A model generated the notes under the pieces. The model searched no databases and was not told the origin of the DNA. It saw only the letters and a program-made list of their open reading frames with translations. Position numbers and translations under genes: made by a program. DNA of 64,000 nucleotides from Hymenobacter perfusus. Lineage in GTDB: Bacteria > Bacteroidota > Bacteroidia > Cytophagales > Hymenobacteraceae. The stretch covers positions 1 to 64,000 of the forward strand of contig NZ_RWIU01000004.1 in NCBI RefSeq assembly GCF_003944765.1, given 5' to 3'. Position 1 is the stretch's first letter, and every line of letters starts with the position of its first letter. Shown piece by piece: positions 1 through 8,910 of the stretch.

Positions 1-56
1 CCCGGAGCGCCTATGGTACTGCCTTCATCGGTGGGAGAGTCGGTCGCCGCCAACCT
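1..56 (+). rRNA. 5S ribosomal RNA, 3' end only
   Basis: The first 56 bases read like the last half of a bacterial 5S rRNA. The segment GCGCCTATGGTACTGC, then GGTGGGAGAG and GTCGGTCGCCGCC, matches the helix IV/V and closing-stem region conserved in Bacteroidota 5S molecules. The 5' half lies outside the window, so an rRNA operon probably ends here. The exact 3' end is uncertain by a few bases. A weak ORF covers the same bases but has no coding character. Confidence 0.85.
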
Positions 57-68
57 TATCATCCATCC

Positions 69-110
69 AGCCTCGCGGCGTTCCCCCTCACCGGGTGAAT
101 GCGCGAGGCT
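69..110 (+). terminator. Hairpin after the rRNA operon
   Basis: Perfect 9-bp arms AGCCTCGCG (69-77) and CGCGAGGCT (102-110) lie just past the 5S end. This is probably a processing or termination hairpin of the rRNA transcript. There is no long T-tract, so intrinsic termination is uncertain. The remaining 111-306 shows no gene I can support. Confidence 0.45.
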
Positions 111-306
111 GAATGCGTTTATACCAGACCCTATACCGCTCACCTCCAGCGTACACCCGTCACCGCCGCCCGTTTACCTTGCTACCTCGGCTACCCATAG
201 AGCCTGCTTAAAGCTGTCGGAGACTTAAGGCGCAAATCAGGGGTTGGTAGGATGCAGTTTGTTCATGATGCTTAGGTAAATAGCTATTGTTTGACTGCTG
301 GACTGA

Positions 307-359
307 ATAATAGCAAAAGCCCTCATTGCTTGTTTGGCAATGAGGGCTTTTGCTATTAT
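307..359. terminator. Bidirectional terminator, 23-bp stem
   Basis: Perfect inverted repeat with arms 307-329 and 337-359 and a 7-nt loop; the stem contains AAAAGCCCTCATTGC. A/T runs on both sides suit termination from both directions. It separates the rRNA operon from the DUF4382 gene on the minus strand. Confidence 0.85.
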
Positions 360-410
360 ATCTATCTGGTTTCAAGTATATCCAGATAAACGCTGGTTCT
401 TGGGTGTACT

Positions 411-1253
411 TCAGTTAAGGGATATTTGTCCAAGGTTTGTGCTTTGGTCGTTCAGTACTGCTACTCCCGATACTGTCTTGTTTTTGTAGGTAGGCTGGCC
501 TGTTGGAGTAGAAGTAGTCGGGTACAATTCAACACGGTAGGTGCCTGAAGGCAGAGCGTACAGCTGAAACGCGCCAGACGCATCAGCTGTGGTACTAAAA
601 GTATCAGGCACGGTGATGGACGAACGAATAGCCAGTACCTGCGGCAGGGACGCTGCCGGTACTACTGTCCCGCGCAAACTACCCTTAATGTCCTGGGCAA
701 CCACCCGGACTACGGGCTTGAGCAGATACCGCTCCTTTTTATCGTTATTGGAGTTCCAGTTGCCCCGCTCCACAATGGACTTGGCTACGTCGAAATCGAG
801 GAGCAGCTGGTAAGTTTCTCGGTTGCGGAGCGTGGCTTTATCCAGCTTCAATTTTACCCCGGAGGTCTGACCGCTCGGTGTTTTTAAGTCATAGCGCTGA
901 CCGTCCCGGCCGATGACATAGCTGTCTGGGCCGAGCATCAAGCGAATTTCTTTCAAGTCTCCGGCGGCAAAGTCAGTATCTACTAGTAGTGCCGACCGGC
1001 CGTTAACGTATTCCATTACGTTGATAGCCTGAGCCTGAAAAGGAAGCGTCTGCCAGCCGTCGGGGTTGCCTTCATCCAGCGTGTGTACTTCGATCTGACG
1101 CACATCCAGCACCACTGACCGGAAGTCACCAGGGGCGTCCATCAGGCGCACCTCCAGATTGGCATTGCCAGCTGATTTATTATCGTTGCTACAGGCAGCC
1201 AGCCAAAGGGGGGCGGATAAGAGTGCGTAAGCTAGTGGGCGAAAAACAGTCAT
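411..1253 (-). CDS. DUF4382 domain lipoprotein with C-terminal carboxypeptidase-regulatory-like domain
   Basis: 280-residue predicted lipoprotein. The signal peptide ends in a lipobox (LAAC, Cys21), so it should be anchored in an envelope membrane. Residues about 32-165 match DUF4382: an N-terminal ..VRLMDAPGDF.. strand, a conserved ..VLDVRQIEVH.. segment and ..LDFDVAKSIV.. near the end. Residues about 190-280 look like a small beta-sandwich of the CarboxypepD_reg type (..G.V.P...AS.AFQLYALPSGTYRVELYP). DUF4382 proteins are common in Bacteroidota and have no assigned reaction. The gene is monocistronic, facing the terminator at 307-359, with the AsmA gene upstream in the same direction. Confidence 0.9.
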   Translation of the reverse strand: MTVFRPLAYALLSAPLWLAACSNDNKSAGNANLEVRLMDAPGDFRSVVLDVRQIEVHTLDEGNPDGWQTLPFQAQAINVMEYVNGRSALLVDTDFAAGDLKEIRLMLGPDSYVIGRDGQRYDLKTPSGQTSGVKLKLDKATLRNRETYQLLLDFDVAKSIVERGNWNSNNDKKERYLLKPVVRVVAQDIKGSLRGTVVPAASLPQVLAIRSSITVPDTFSTTADASGAFQLYALPSGTYRVELYPTTSTPTGQPTYKNKTVSGVAVLNDQSTNLGQISLN

Positions 1254-1268
1254 AGATCAGGTGGTTAA

Positions 1269-1310
1269 GAAAAAAAAGCAGCTGATACCTAAGTAGGGCA
1301 TCAGCTGCTT
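1269..1310 (-). terminator. Terminator of the AsmA-like gene
   Basis: Arms 1276-1286 and 1300-1310 (AAGCAGCTGAT / ATCAGCTGCTT). On the minus strand the hairpin is followed by a run of T (the A-run 1270-1277 on the plus strand). It lies 55-95 nt after the AsmA-like stop codon. Confidence 0.75.
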
Positions 1311-1364
1311 AAGCGGAGCAAGAAACCGGCCAAGTGTGTCAACCTCAGCGCCGGTATCAGAATT

Positions 1365-4300
1365 CTACTGCCCGGTTCCGATACTATCGGCTTTGCCAGG
1401 AGCTTTGGGCTCCTCAGGTGCGGGAGAGGCGGGCTTTGGTACTTCGGTGGGTTTTGGTGCGGGCTTAGGCTTGCCAAAGATGAGGTTATTAAGGCCCTGT
1501 TTGGCTTTATCTTGGAGCTTGGCTTGGGCCTCTAAGCGTTTCTTTTCCAGCTCTTGCTGAGCCTTCAGGGTTAGTTCCTGCTGCTTACGCTGCAGTTCGC
1601 GCTGGAGGCTATCCTGGGCCACTTTGGCTTGTGCTTGGAGCTTGAGCTTGGCGTCATCAACTTTGGCCTGCACAATGTTCTGGACGAGGTCTTTGGCCTG
1701 GGCTTTCACGCTACCGGTAGTGAGCTTGACCACCGGGTTTTTCATGGTGCCCCCGATATTGAGGCCCAGCGTCACGCGGTCGGTGCCTTTGAGGTTTTGC
1801 ACGCCGGTAAGCTGCGTGAGTTTGCTGTTGAGCTGGTTGCCGACCTGGCCTGTGGGCACGTTCAGGGCCGTCACGTACTCGAGGTTGCCATTCACGTTGC
1901 TGGAGCCGCCGACGGTCATCTTGATCTGACCCACGGTGAAGTCGAAGGGTTTTACGATGAAATTGCCGTTGAGAATTTCGGCGGCCACATCCTTATTCTC
2001 CACTACCAGTCGCTTCAGCTCCTGAAACTGGGTGAGGCTGCTGATCTGGTTGAGGGCAGTGGAGTTGCCTACGGCGGCCCGTACTACCTCAAACAGCCCC
2101 TTCCCGGTGAGGCTACTGTACACGGGCATCATATCGGGGCCCATTTCGCCACTTACGTTGAAGTTGGTGGAGAAAACGCCATCCACTTGCGAGGCTAGCG
2201 GCACCAGCGTCTTAATAGAGTTAAAGGCTTTGAAGGCGTTCTGAAAGTTGAGGTTTTTGATGTTGAGCCCGAAGTTGAATTTTGGGTGCGCCAGGTTCTT
2301 ACTGCTGTAGCTGCCGTTGGTGGCAAATGCGCCGCCGAGGGTGTTGAAGGTGAGGTTGGAAAGAGTAGCCGTTTCGTCGCGGACCGTGACGATACCCTTC
2401 ATGTTGTCCAGCTTCAGGTTATCGTACACTACTTGGCCCACGGTAGAATTCAGCGTCAGGTCCACGAACTTAGGAATCTGCAGGACGCCCTGGGCGGTAG
2501 CGGGAGCGGTGCCACCGGTAGCGGTGGTCTGGCCGCTCACTTCGTCCACCATCCACTCATTCACATTAAAACGGGAACTGTTCACGGTGAGGTTGCCGCG
2601 TAACGGCTGGCCGGGCGTGAACAAGTAGCCCATGTAGTTAGACAGCGTACCGGACGCCGCAATATCCGACGAGCCCACCGAGCCGGTCATGTTCTGAAGG
2701 GCAATCTGGTTGTTGTTGAAGGTGGCCGTAGCCTGCGTCACCTTCATGCCCTGGGGCAGGTCGGTGCTCTTATAGCTGACGTTGCGGGCATTCACGGTGC
2801 CCGAGGCCACCACCGTCTGGTAGCGGCCGGCTTCGATGTCGGCCATGTTGCCCTTAGCGGCCACGTTGCCGGTGAGGCGGCCCGCAACGGTCATACCCTG
2901 CAGCGGGAAGATGCGGGTGAGCTTGGTCAGGTCCACGGTGCCACGCACATCGGTATCGAAGGCCAGCTTATCCACGCCCTGGGTGGCCACGCGGCCTTCC
3001 AGCGGCTCGCCATCCAGCAGCATTCGGAACTGCGGAATGCTCACGCGGGTGTCGTTCAGCTGGCCGGTGGGGTTCGTGACGGTGCCATTGAGGGTCAGGT
3101 TTTCGATGGGCGCCGGAAACTGCTTGCTCTTGACGTAGCCGTTGGTCAGGTTCAGGCGGGCCTGCACCACGGGCATCTGGGTTTTGGAGTACACGCCTTT
3201 GGCCGTGGCATCCACGAACAGCTTACCGCGTAGTAACAAATCCTGCACGGGGTACACTTTCATCATCTCAGCCAAGTCCACGTTGGCCTTCACGCGGCCG
3301 TCCACCTTCATCGGCTCCAGCCCGTCGATGGCCACGTTGCCGTCGATGGGGTTGGTGCCCAGGTCGAGGTGAAACTGCTTCACGTTCACCTTCACGTTGT
3401 TGGTGAAGCCCGAGGGGTTATCCACCACCATATTCACGTTGATGTTGCGGGCCTGCTGAGGCAGCTGCGGATACTTGAAGCTGCCGTCCTTTACCTGCAG
3501 GTTCACGCCGTAACCGGGCATCTTCACGGCGTTCTGCACGCCCTTGAAATAGCCATCAAAAGCCACTTTGCCGCTGGCATTCAGGTCTTTGAACTGCGCG
3601 TTGTAGGCCCCGGGCACCAGACTCAGCAGGGTTTTAAAGTCGGTTTCGAGGGCCTTGAAGGTGAGGTCGTAGGTGATGTCGGTTTCATTAGGCAGACCGA
3701 TGGTGCCCTGAAAAGTGGCCGGAAAGTCGTTCAGCTTCACCTTGTTGTCCTTAAAGGTGAAGAGCATCTTGTCTAGGTTCATGGCCAGCGTCACGTCGGC
3801 ATTGAGGCGCTTGTTGGTCACGTACTCGGTGCCAGCGTACTGCATCGAGAAGCTCTCGGCGGTGGTCTGGCTGACCATGTCGAAGATGTTCTGCTCAAAG
3901 TCGCCGGAGCCCGAGTGGTTCACGCCGCGCAGCTGCATGCCGAAGGGAATGCTCAGGTCGTCGTAGCGCAGGCGGCCGTTATTGATCTGCCAGCCCTGAA
4001 TGGCCAGGCTCACGGCCGTGGTATCCTGCCCCTTGGCCGCTGCCGCCGAGTCCGACACGTACACATCCCAGTTAGCCCGGCCACTTTTCAATACCTTAAT
4101 ATGCAGGTCGGGCTGTTCCAGGGTGATGTTCTTGATTTTGATCTGGCCGCCGCGCACCACGCTCATCAGATCCAGCCCCACCCGCACCTCGGGCAGATAA
4201 GCCAGTGTATCGCGCGAAAAAGAATCCTGACCAATGATGCGCAGCTGATTCAGGCGCAAAGCCAGGTTGGGGAAGGTGCTGAGCAGGGTTACGTCCACGT

Positions 4301-4454
4301 TGGCGGGGTCGTATTCTACCTTGGCCCGCACCCGCTGGGCCAGCTGCTGGTCGAAGGCGGCTTTAATCTTATCCTTAAACAGCACCGGGGCTAAGGCCAA
4401 GCCGGCTACCAGAAGAACCAGGAAAATCAGCAATCCGACAAAGAATTTGCGCAT
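1365..4454 (-). CDS. AsmA-family protein, large envelope protein
   Basis: 1029-residue protein with one N-terminal membrane helix (about residues 5-26) and a long beta-rich periplasmic part. The N-terminal region (AKVEYDPANVDVTLLSTFPNL.., then ..LPEVRVGLDLMSVVRGG.., ..NITLEQPDLHIKV..) is typical of AsmA. The repeated ..G.V.......K...V.A.L.L.NG.V.. strands suit the repeating-groove fold now proposed for lipid-transport AsmA/TamB relatives. The last 100 residues change character: a Lys/Gln coiled coil (about 930-985), then a Pro/Lys-rich tail. It most likely works in outer-membrane lipid homeostasis, inferred from the family. A candidate -7 box lies about 80 nt upstream. Confidence 0.9.
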   Translation of the reverse strand: MRKFFVGLLIFLVLLVAGLALAPVLFKDKIKAAFDQQLAQRVRAKVEYDPANVDVTLLSTFPNLALRLNQLRIIGQDSFSRDTLAYLPEVRVGLDLMSVVRGGQIKIKNITLEQPDLHIKVLKSGRANWDVYVSDSAAAAKGQDTTAVSLAIQGWQINNGRLRYDDLSIPFGMQLRGVNHSGSGDFEQNIFDMVSQTTAESFSMQYAGTEYVTNKRLNADVTLAMNLDKMLFTFKDNKVKLNDFPATFQGTIGLPNETDITYDLTFKALETDFKTLLSLVPGAYNAQFKDLNASGKVAFDGYFKGVQNAVKMPGYGVNLQVKDGSFKYPQLPQQARNINVNMVVDNPSGFTNNVKVNVKQFHLDLGTNPIDGNVAIDGLEPMKVDGRVKANVDLAEMMKVYPVQDLLLRGKLFVDATAKGVYSKTQMPVVQARLNLTNGYVKSKQFPAPIENLTLNGTVTNPTGQLNDTRVSIPQFRMLLDGEPLEGRVATQGVDKLAFDTDVRGTVDLTKLTRIFPLQGMTVAGRLTGNVAAKGNMADIEAGRYQTVVASGTVNARNVSYKSTDLPQGMKVTQATATFNNNQIALQNMTGSVGSSDIAASGTLSNYMGYLFTPGQPLRGNLTVNSSRFNVNEWMVDEVSGQTTATGGTAPATAQGVLQIPKFVDLTLNSTVGQVVYDNLKLDNMKGIVTVRDETATLSNLTFNTLGGAFATNGSYSSKNLAHPKFNFGLNIKNLNFQNAFKAFNSIKTLVPLASQVDGVFSTNFNVSGEMGPDMMPVYSSLTGKGLFEVVRAAVGNSTALNQISSLTQFQELKRLVVENKDVAAEILNGNFIVKPFDFTVGQIKMTVGGSSNVNGNLEYVTALNVPTGQVGNQLNSKLTQLTGVQNLKGTDRVTLGLNIGGTMKNPVVKLTTGSVKAQAKDLVQNIVQAKVDDAKLKLQAQAKVAQDSLQRELQRKQQELTLKAQQELEKKRLEAQAKLQDKAKQGLNNLIFGKPKPAPKPTEVPKPASPAPEEPKAPGKADSIGTGQ

Positions 4455-4532
4455 AGTGGTAGAAAGAAGGGAGGAGCAAAAAACCAGCGTAACGGCAAAA
4501 AAGTGTGGCAGTCAGCCGGGTAAGGCAGTTGG

Positions 4533-4540
4533 CAAAAGTA
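4533..4540 (-). promoter_or_regulatory. Candidate -7 promoter element of the AsmA-like gene
   Basis: CAAAAGTA on the plus strand is TACTTTTG on the minus strand, an exact match to the Bacteroidota TAnnTTTG element. The nearest TTG upstream (4565-4567) is 24 nt away, a little far, so the -33 element is doubtful. Confidence 0.4.
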
Positions 4541-4717
4541 GAACGAAACCCATCGGTAGCCCGGCAATGAGAGCAAAAAAACGAGCCGGAAGTTGCTATA
4601 AACGCGTTAGGTACCGGGCTTGGTGCCGAAAATCAGGAAAGAAAACGCCACTTTAGACGCATAGCGGCGAGCCGGGGCGTACCAAAGACTACGGTTCGCG
4701 CGTTATTGCAGCAGCTT

Positions 4718-5776
4718 ATGAGAGGTCTAAGTCAGGTTTATCATGTTCAGCGTCAGCAACTGCGCTTCCGGAAACGGGGGTTGCTGCTGGTTGCCTGCGT
4801 GACTGGTGTAACCAGCCTGCAGGCGCAGGACCTCTATTTCGCACAGCCTTACGCCAACCGCATGCAGCAGAATCCCGCCTACGCCGGCCTGCTCGACGAT
4901 TACAGCGTGACGCTCAGTTACCGCAATCAGTTTCCCACGCTGGCCGGCACCTTCCAAACCAGCCAGCTCGCCGCCGACTACCGGTTTCGGGACCAGCGTA
5001 GTGCTGCCGGTTTGTTGGTGAACTACGACCGGACCGGTGGCGTAGGCTACACGCGTTTTCAGGCAGGAGGCGTGTATGCTTACCATATGCGGCTGAATGA
5101 ACAGCTCAACCTGAGCGGCGGCGCCTCGGTTAACTACGGCCTGCAGCGCGTCAGTTATGGTAACCTCTTATTCGGGGACCAGCTTTCAGATGACGGGGTT
5201 GAGCGGGAATTTAGCCTGGAAGTAGCCGATTACCAGCCGGTACATTACGTGACTGCCTCAGTGGGCGGTCTGCTATACGGGGAGCGGTTTTGGGTAGGAG
5301 CCGCCGCCCATCACCTGAATCAGCCAAATCTGGCTTTCGTCACGCAGACCACACTGCCGTTGCGCCTCAACTTGCAGGGAGGCTATAAAGTGTACTTTGC
5401 TCAGACAACTGAAAAGCAACAGTATCGGGAAATCAGCCTGACGCCAATGGCCGGCTACACCCGTCAGGGCGGCACTCAACGGGCGGAGATCGGGTTGTAC
5501 TTTACGACGACCCCCCTCACGCTTGGGGCTGTATACCGGGGCCTGCCACTACCCGGTGCAATGCAGCCGCAGCAGGTCCTGACGGCCATTGCCGGCGTGA
5601 GCGTAGGCAGCTTTCGGCTGGGGTATAGCTATGATATGAGCCTCAGTCGGTTCAGCAGCGAGTTGGGCGGGGCGCACGAGATTTCGCTGGCCCTGCGGGA
5701 GTTCGATTCGCTGGAAGCGGCTTGGCGCCGGCTAAAACGCCGGAATTACCCGACAATTCCTTGCCCAGCCTTCTAA
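4718..5776 (+). CDS. PorP/SprF family type IX secretion membrane protein
   Basis: 352-residue predicted outer-membrane beta-barrel of the PorP/SprF family. After an N-terminal signal region (hydrophobic LLLVACVTGVTSLQAQ) comes the family hallmark DLYFAQPYANRMQQNPAYAGL, followed by alternating barrel strands and C-terminal ..SVGSFRLGYSYDMSLSRFS...GAHEISLAL. The ATG at 4718 is preferred to an in-frame TTG at 4706. PorP/SprF proteins work with the type IX secretion system or anchor gliding adhesins. The next gene is gldJ, only 68 nt downstream, which supports a secretion/gliding role. Several paralogues per genome are usual, so the exact partner cannot be told. Confidence 0.9.
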   Translation: MRGLSQVYHVQRQQLRFRKRGLLLVACVTGVTSLQAQDLYFAQPYANRMQQNPAYAGLLDDYSVTLSYRNQFPTLAGTFQTSQLAADYRFRDQRSAAGLLVNYDRTGGVGYTRFQAGGVYAYHMRLNEQLNLSGGASVNYGLQRVSYGNLLFGDQLSDDGVEREFSLEVADYQPVHYVTASVGGLLYGERFWVGAAAHHLNQPNLAFVTQTTLPLRLNLQGGYKVYFAQTTEKQQYREISLTPMAGYTRQGGTQRAEIGLYFTTTPLTLGAVYRGLPLPGAMQPQQVLTAIAGVSVGSFRLGYSYDMSLSRFSSELGGAHEISLALREFDSLEAAWRRLKRRNYPTIPCPAF

Positions 5777-5791
5777 AATTTTGTATTATTG
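5761..5791 (+). promoter_or_regulatory. Candidate gldJ promoter
   Basis: TTG (5761-5763), 20 nt, then TATTATTG (5784-5791), one base away from TAnnTTTG. It overlaps the end of the porP-like gene. It would give gldJ its own start, with a leader of about 50 nt. Confidence 0.5.
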
Positions 5792-5844
5792 CAGCTGACT
5801 TGCCTCGTCTAAACGCTTTTCTAACAGGTAGTTTCAACTTGATC

Positions 5845-7113
5845 ATGAATTTTTCCAAGTACCTGCGCTTTGCTGTAGTGGGAGCCTGCGCCCTGGCCGC
5901 CTGTAAAGGTGGTCCGCCCACGGCTACCAAACCCGGTAAGTACAGCTCCACGACGGGCATTGAGTACAATACCGAGGAAGGTATGAAGGTGTCTGACTAC
6001 CAAGGCATCCCGGATGGTCCCGGTCTGGTGTTTATCGAAGGTGGCCGCACCGTGCTGGGGTCCGCCGAAGAGGACATTGCCATGACCCACGACAACATGG
6101 AGCGCACTGTCACGCTGGCTTCCTTCTATATGGATGAAGCCGAGGTGGCCAACATCCACTGGCTGGAGTACCTGCACTATGTGCGCAAGGACTCGTCGGA
6201 GGAGTTCTACCAGTCGGCCCTGCCCGACACCACAGTGTGGGCCCGCGAGCTGTCGTTCAATGACCCGTACGTGGATTACTACCTGCGCTACCCTGGCTTC
6301 CGCTACTTCCCCGTGGTGGGCGTGAGCTGGTTGCAGGCTAATGACTATTGCACCTGGCGGACGGCTAAGGTGAATGAGCGGCTGGCCGGCGAAAGCGGCG
6401 GTGGCGAAGACAGCGGCAGCAGCGGCGGCGGCGGACTGTTCGGCAAGAAAAAGAAGAAAGGCGACAGCGGCGACGCGGCTGAAGGCACGTCGGAAGACGG
6501 TGGCGGCACCAAGATTGCCATCGAAAACGGTAACACCCTGCCCAACTACCGCCTGCCCACCGAGGCAGAATGGGAGTATGCGGCGCAGGCCCTCATTGGC
6601 ACCCAGGAAACCGGCAACGAAAACCAGGAGAACAAGCGCATTTATCCGTGGGATGGTCGTCAGGTGCGGAATCCTTATGGCAAAGGCATGGGCCAATTTC
6701 TGGCCAACTTCAAGCGTGGCCGTGGTGACTACGCTGGTATTGCCGGTTCGCTCAACGACGGCGCCATGATTACGGAGTACATCTACAACTATCCACCGAA
6801 CGATTACGGCCTGTACAACATGTCGGGCAACGTGAACGAGTGGGTGCAGGATATCTACCGTCCACTTTCGTACGAAGACGTAGAAGATCTGAACCCCTTC
6901 CGTCGGAACGGCTTCCTTGATCCCACCGAGAAATACGACAAAAAGGGCTACCAGTCGCTCATCGATGACCACGTACGCGTGTATAAAGGTGGTTCGTGGC
7001 GCGATGTAGCCTACTGGCTCTCGCCCGGTACGCGTCGTTTTATGGCGGAAGATTCGGCTACCGCTACTATCGGTTTCCGTTGCGCTATGATCAACGCCGG
7101 ATCGAACAAATAA
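5845..7113 (+). CDS. gldJ: Gliding motility lipoprotein GldJ
   Basis: 422-residue lipoprotein; the signal peptide ends in LAAC with Cys20. The body has the formylglycine-generating-enzyme (SUMF1) fold: GLVFIEGGRTVLGS, FYMDEAEVANIHWLEYL, YRLPTEAEWEYAA, GLYNMSGNVNEW, VYKGGSWRD and the final IGFRCAMI. The conserved ALPDTTVW and LRYPGFRYFPVVGVSW segments are those of GldJ rather than GldK, and no gldL/M/N genes follow. GldJ is needed for gliding and stabilises type IX secretion components in Flavobacterium. The ATG at 5845 sits directly before the signal peptide; an upstream in-frame start would overlap the porP-like gene. A Gly/Ser/Lys-rich insert (about residues 177-221) interrupts the domain. 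Confidence 0.9.
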   Translation: MNFSKYLRFAVVGACALAACKGGPPTATKPGKYSSTTGIEYNTEEGMKVSDYQGIPDGPGLVFIEGGRTVLGSAEEDIAMTHDNMERTVTLASFYMDEAEVANIHWLEYLHYVRKDSSEEFYQSALPDTTVWARELSFNDPYVDYYLRYPGFRYFPVVGVSWLQANDYCTWRTAKVNERLAGESGGGEDSGSSGGGGLFGKKKKKGDSGDAAEGTSEDGGGTKIAIENGNTLPNYRLPTEAEWEYAAQALIGTQETGNENQENKRIYPWDGRQVRNPYGKGMGQFLANFKRGRGDYAGIAGSLNDGAMITEYIYNYPPNDYGLYNMSGNVNEWVQDIYRPLSYEDVEDLNPFRRNGFLDPTEKYDKKGYQSLIDDHVRVYKGGSWRDVAYWLSPGTRRFMAEDSATATIGFRCAMINAGSNK

Positions 7114-7149
7114 GCAGCCCGGATTTTTCGGATTCGTTCTGCATACAAA

Positions 7150-7178
7150 CAGCCCACTCACTTGAGTGGGCTGCTTTT
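7150..7178 (+). terminator. gldJ terminator
   Basis: Arms CAGCCCACTCA (7150-7160) and TGAGTGGGCTG (7163-7173), followed by CTTTTGTT. It lies 37 nt after the gldJ stop. Confidence 0.8.
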
Positions 7179-7331
7179 GTTGTATGGCTTCTGTTAAGAA
7201 AATCTGGTCCGATAAGCAACTTGGTGAGGCTGTCAGCCTAGTATCATTCCAAGCCGGCACAGCATGATGTTGGACGGAGGGCACACTCAGGACGAATCCG
7301 TGTAATCCGACGAATCCGGCTACATCCGTGC

Positions 7332-8036
7332 TTAGCGGTCGGCGGTAGCGATGGTGGCGATGCTGACTTCGCGGGCGCCGGCGGCGAGGAGCACAGCGCA
7401 GCAGGCTTCGAGGGTGGCGCCGGTAGTCAGCACATCATCGACCACCAGAACATGCTGCCCGCGCACAAGGTCCGGCTCGGCTACTTCGAAGACGGTTTCC
7501 ACGTTTTCCCAGCGTTGCAGACGGTTTTTGCGGGTCTGCGACTTGGTATTAGCCACGCGGCGCAGCGCCTCGGCCTGCCAGGGGCAGCCCAGGCCGGTAG
7601 CCAAGCCCTTGGCGAAGCTGTCGGCCTGGTTGTAGCCGCGCTGGGCCAGCTTACGGGCGTGGAGCGGCACCGGTACAATGAGGTCGAAAGTGGCCTGCAA
7701 GCCGGCTTCTGCGAGTTCCTCGCCGTACCAGCGGCCCAAAATGCGGCCTACATCCTGCTGGCCCTGGTACTTGAGCTGGTGGAGCAGGTGCTGCACCCGG
7801 CCGTGCTTCTGGAAGCGCAGGTAGCTGAAGGCGTGCTGCACGGGCAGCTTGCCCCAGAAACGGCGGGCCAGCGGGTTCTGGTCGGGAAGGAGGTGGTGGT
7901 AGTCGGTGTAGGGCAGCTGAGCCCGGCAGCCGGTGCAGATGTGGTCTTCGCCCCGAGCCAGCGGGTCCTGACAGGCCAGGCACACGCGCGGGAAGATCAG
8001 GCCAACGAAATCAGAGAGGATAGTAGGTAACGGCAT
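7332..8036 (-). CDS. ComF family protein (double zinc ribbon plus phosphoribosyltransferase domain)
   Basis: 234 residues. The N-terminus holds four cysteines (CLAC and CTGC, about residues 19-37) that fit the ComF zinc ribbon. The C-terminal half has a type I phosphoribosyltransferase fold, with the PRPP-binding loop HVLVVDDVLTTGATL near residue 200 and PVPLHARKLAQRGYNQA, conserved in ComF. ComF proteins take part in DNA uptake in naturally competent bacteria, probably at single-stranded DNA entry; many genomes carry the gene without known competence. Monocistronic, divergent from the gene cluster at 8174. Confidence 0.92.
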   Translation of the reverse strand: MPLPTILSDFVGLIFPRVCLACQDPLARGEDHICTGCRAQLPYTDYHHLLPDQNPLARRFWGKLPVQHAFSYLRFQKHGRVQHLLHQLKYQGQQDVGRILGRWYGEELAEAGLQATFDLIVPVPLHARKLAQRGYNQADSFAKGLATGLGCPWQAEALRRVANTKSQTRKNRLQRWENVETVFEVAEPDLVRGQHVLVVDDVLTTGATLEACCAVLLAAGAREVSIATIATADR

Positions 8037-8173
8037 CGGTGGAAATCAGATAGCGGGCCAATAGCAGGCGCGACGCGGGCCACGGAAAACTTCTGCCTAA
8101 TTTTAGGGTTTAAAGCCGACTTTCAAAAGCACCCGGCCGGGTGCTGTTCACGTCTTCACTACGCCCGTTTTAT

Positions 8174-8551
8174 ATGAGCCTCGTTTCCGAATTCAACGAC
8201 TACCGCCAGCGCATGAACGAAAAGATTCTGGCGGCCGATAACAAGGTCATCAAGCGTTTCTTTAACCTCGATACCAACACCTACCAGGAAGGCGCGCTCG
8301 ACGTGAAAACCAAGGAAATTGTGGGCCTGGCCTGCTCCATGGTGCTGCGTTGCGACGACTGCATCAAGTACCACCTGGGCAAGTGCTTCGAGGAGAAACT
8401 CACCGACGAGGAAGTATACGAGGTATTTGCCATTGCCAACCTCATTGGGGGGAGCATTGTGATTCCGCACTTCCGTCGGGCCGTGGAGTACTGGGAGGCA
8501 TTGAAAGAAGAATCCGTGACGCCTGCCCCCGAGCACTCGCACGACGCGTAA
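8174..8551 (+). CDS. Carboxymuconolactone decarboxylase family protein (AhpD-like)
   Basis: 125 residues, all one CMD/AhpD-like helical domain. It carries the redox motif RCDDCIKYH (Cys60, Cys63, His67) and the following ..EVYEVFAIANLIGGSIVIPHFRRA.. segment typical of the family. Such proteins act as peroxidase partners or decarboxylases; the CxxC points to the redox group, and the substrate is unknown. The ATG at 8174 matches the usual start of homologues; an earlier start at 8141 adds a non-conserved stretch. Its stop overlaps the start of the next gene (TAATG), so the three genes 8174-9681 are very probably one transcript. Confidence 0.88.
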   Translation: MSLVSEFNDYRQRMNEKILAADNKVIKRFFNLDTNTYQEGALDVKTKEIVGLACSMVLRCDDCIKYHLGKCFEEKLTDEEVYEVFAIANLIGGSIVIPHFRRAVEYWEALKEESVTPAPEHSHDA

Positions 8552-8910
8552 TGCTGGACCCGCAGGAAACCGAAGCCCAGTTTGAGCAGCGCTGGTGGGA
8601 GTTGATGAACGAGTTGCGCGCGCGCTTTGGCAAAAAGCCCGATATCAACGCGCTGCTGCTGCTCATTGGGGTGCAGGAGTTGGGCCAGGGCGCCGGGCCC
8701 TTCACCAAAGAGCAGAAGCAGGACCTGATGCATATTGCCACCTGCCGCCTGTTCAGCATCTCGGGCTACTACGAGCTGGAACGGGTGGACGAAGAGGGCT
8801 GGCCCCACTACCGCCTGCTGCAACAGCTGCCGTTCAGCAACCTGAAAGAGCAGGAACGGATGCTGAAATGGCATATTCTGGAATACTTCGACGAGCAGGA
8901 ACAGCTGTAA
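8551..8910 (+). CDS. Conserved hypothetical protein between CMD protein and exonuclease III
   Basis: 119 residues, not recognised as a named domain. It is predicted mostly alpha-helical and acidic, with no signal peptide or membrane segment. Notable segments are FEQRWWELMNELRARFGKKP, the hydrophobic INALLLLIGVQELGQG, and a C-terminus rich in Glu/Gln. The start overlaps the stop of the gene before it, and the next gene starts directly after its stop codon, so translation is probably coupled. The context suggests a link with DNA repair or redox stress, but this is inference from position only. Confidence 0.8.
   Translation: MLDPQETEAQFEQRWWELMNELRARFGKKPDINALLLLIGVQELGQGAGPFTKEQKQDLMHIATCRLFSISGYYELERVDEEGWPHYRLLQQLPFSNLKEQERMLKWHILEYFDEQEQL

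Noticed and set aside
13..228. Possible 71-residue protein at the left edge
   Set aside because: It overlaps the 5S rRNA 3' end and the following hairpin; no coding character.
5821..7284. Open frame of 487 codons antisense to gldJ
   Set aside because: No recognisable domain, composition of a shadow frame; gldJ itself has clear family motifs.
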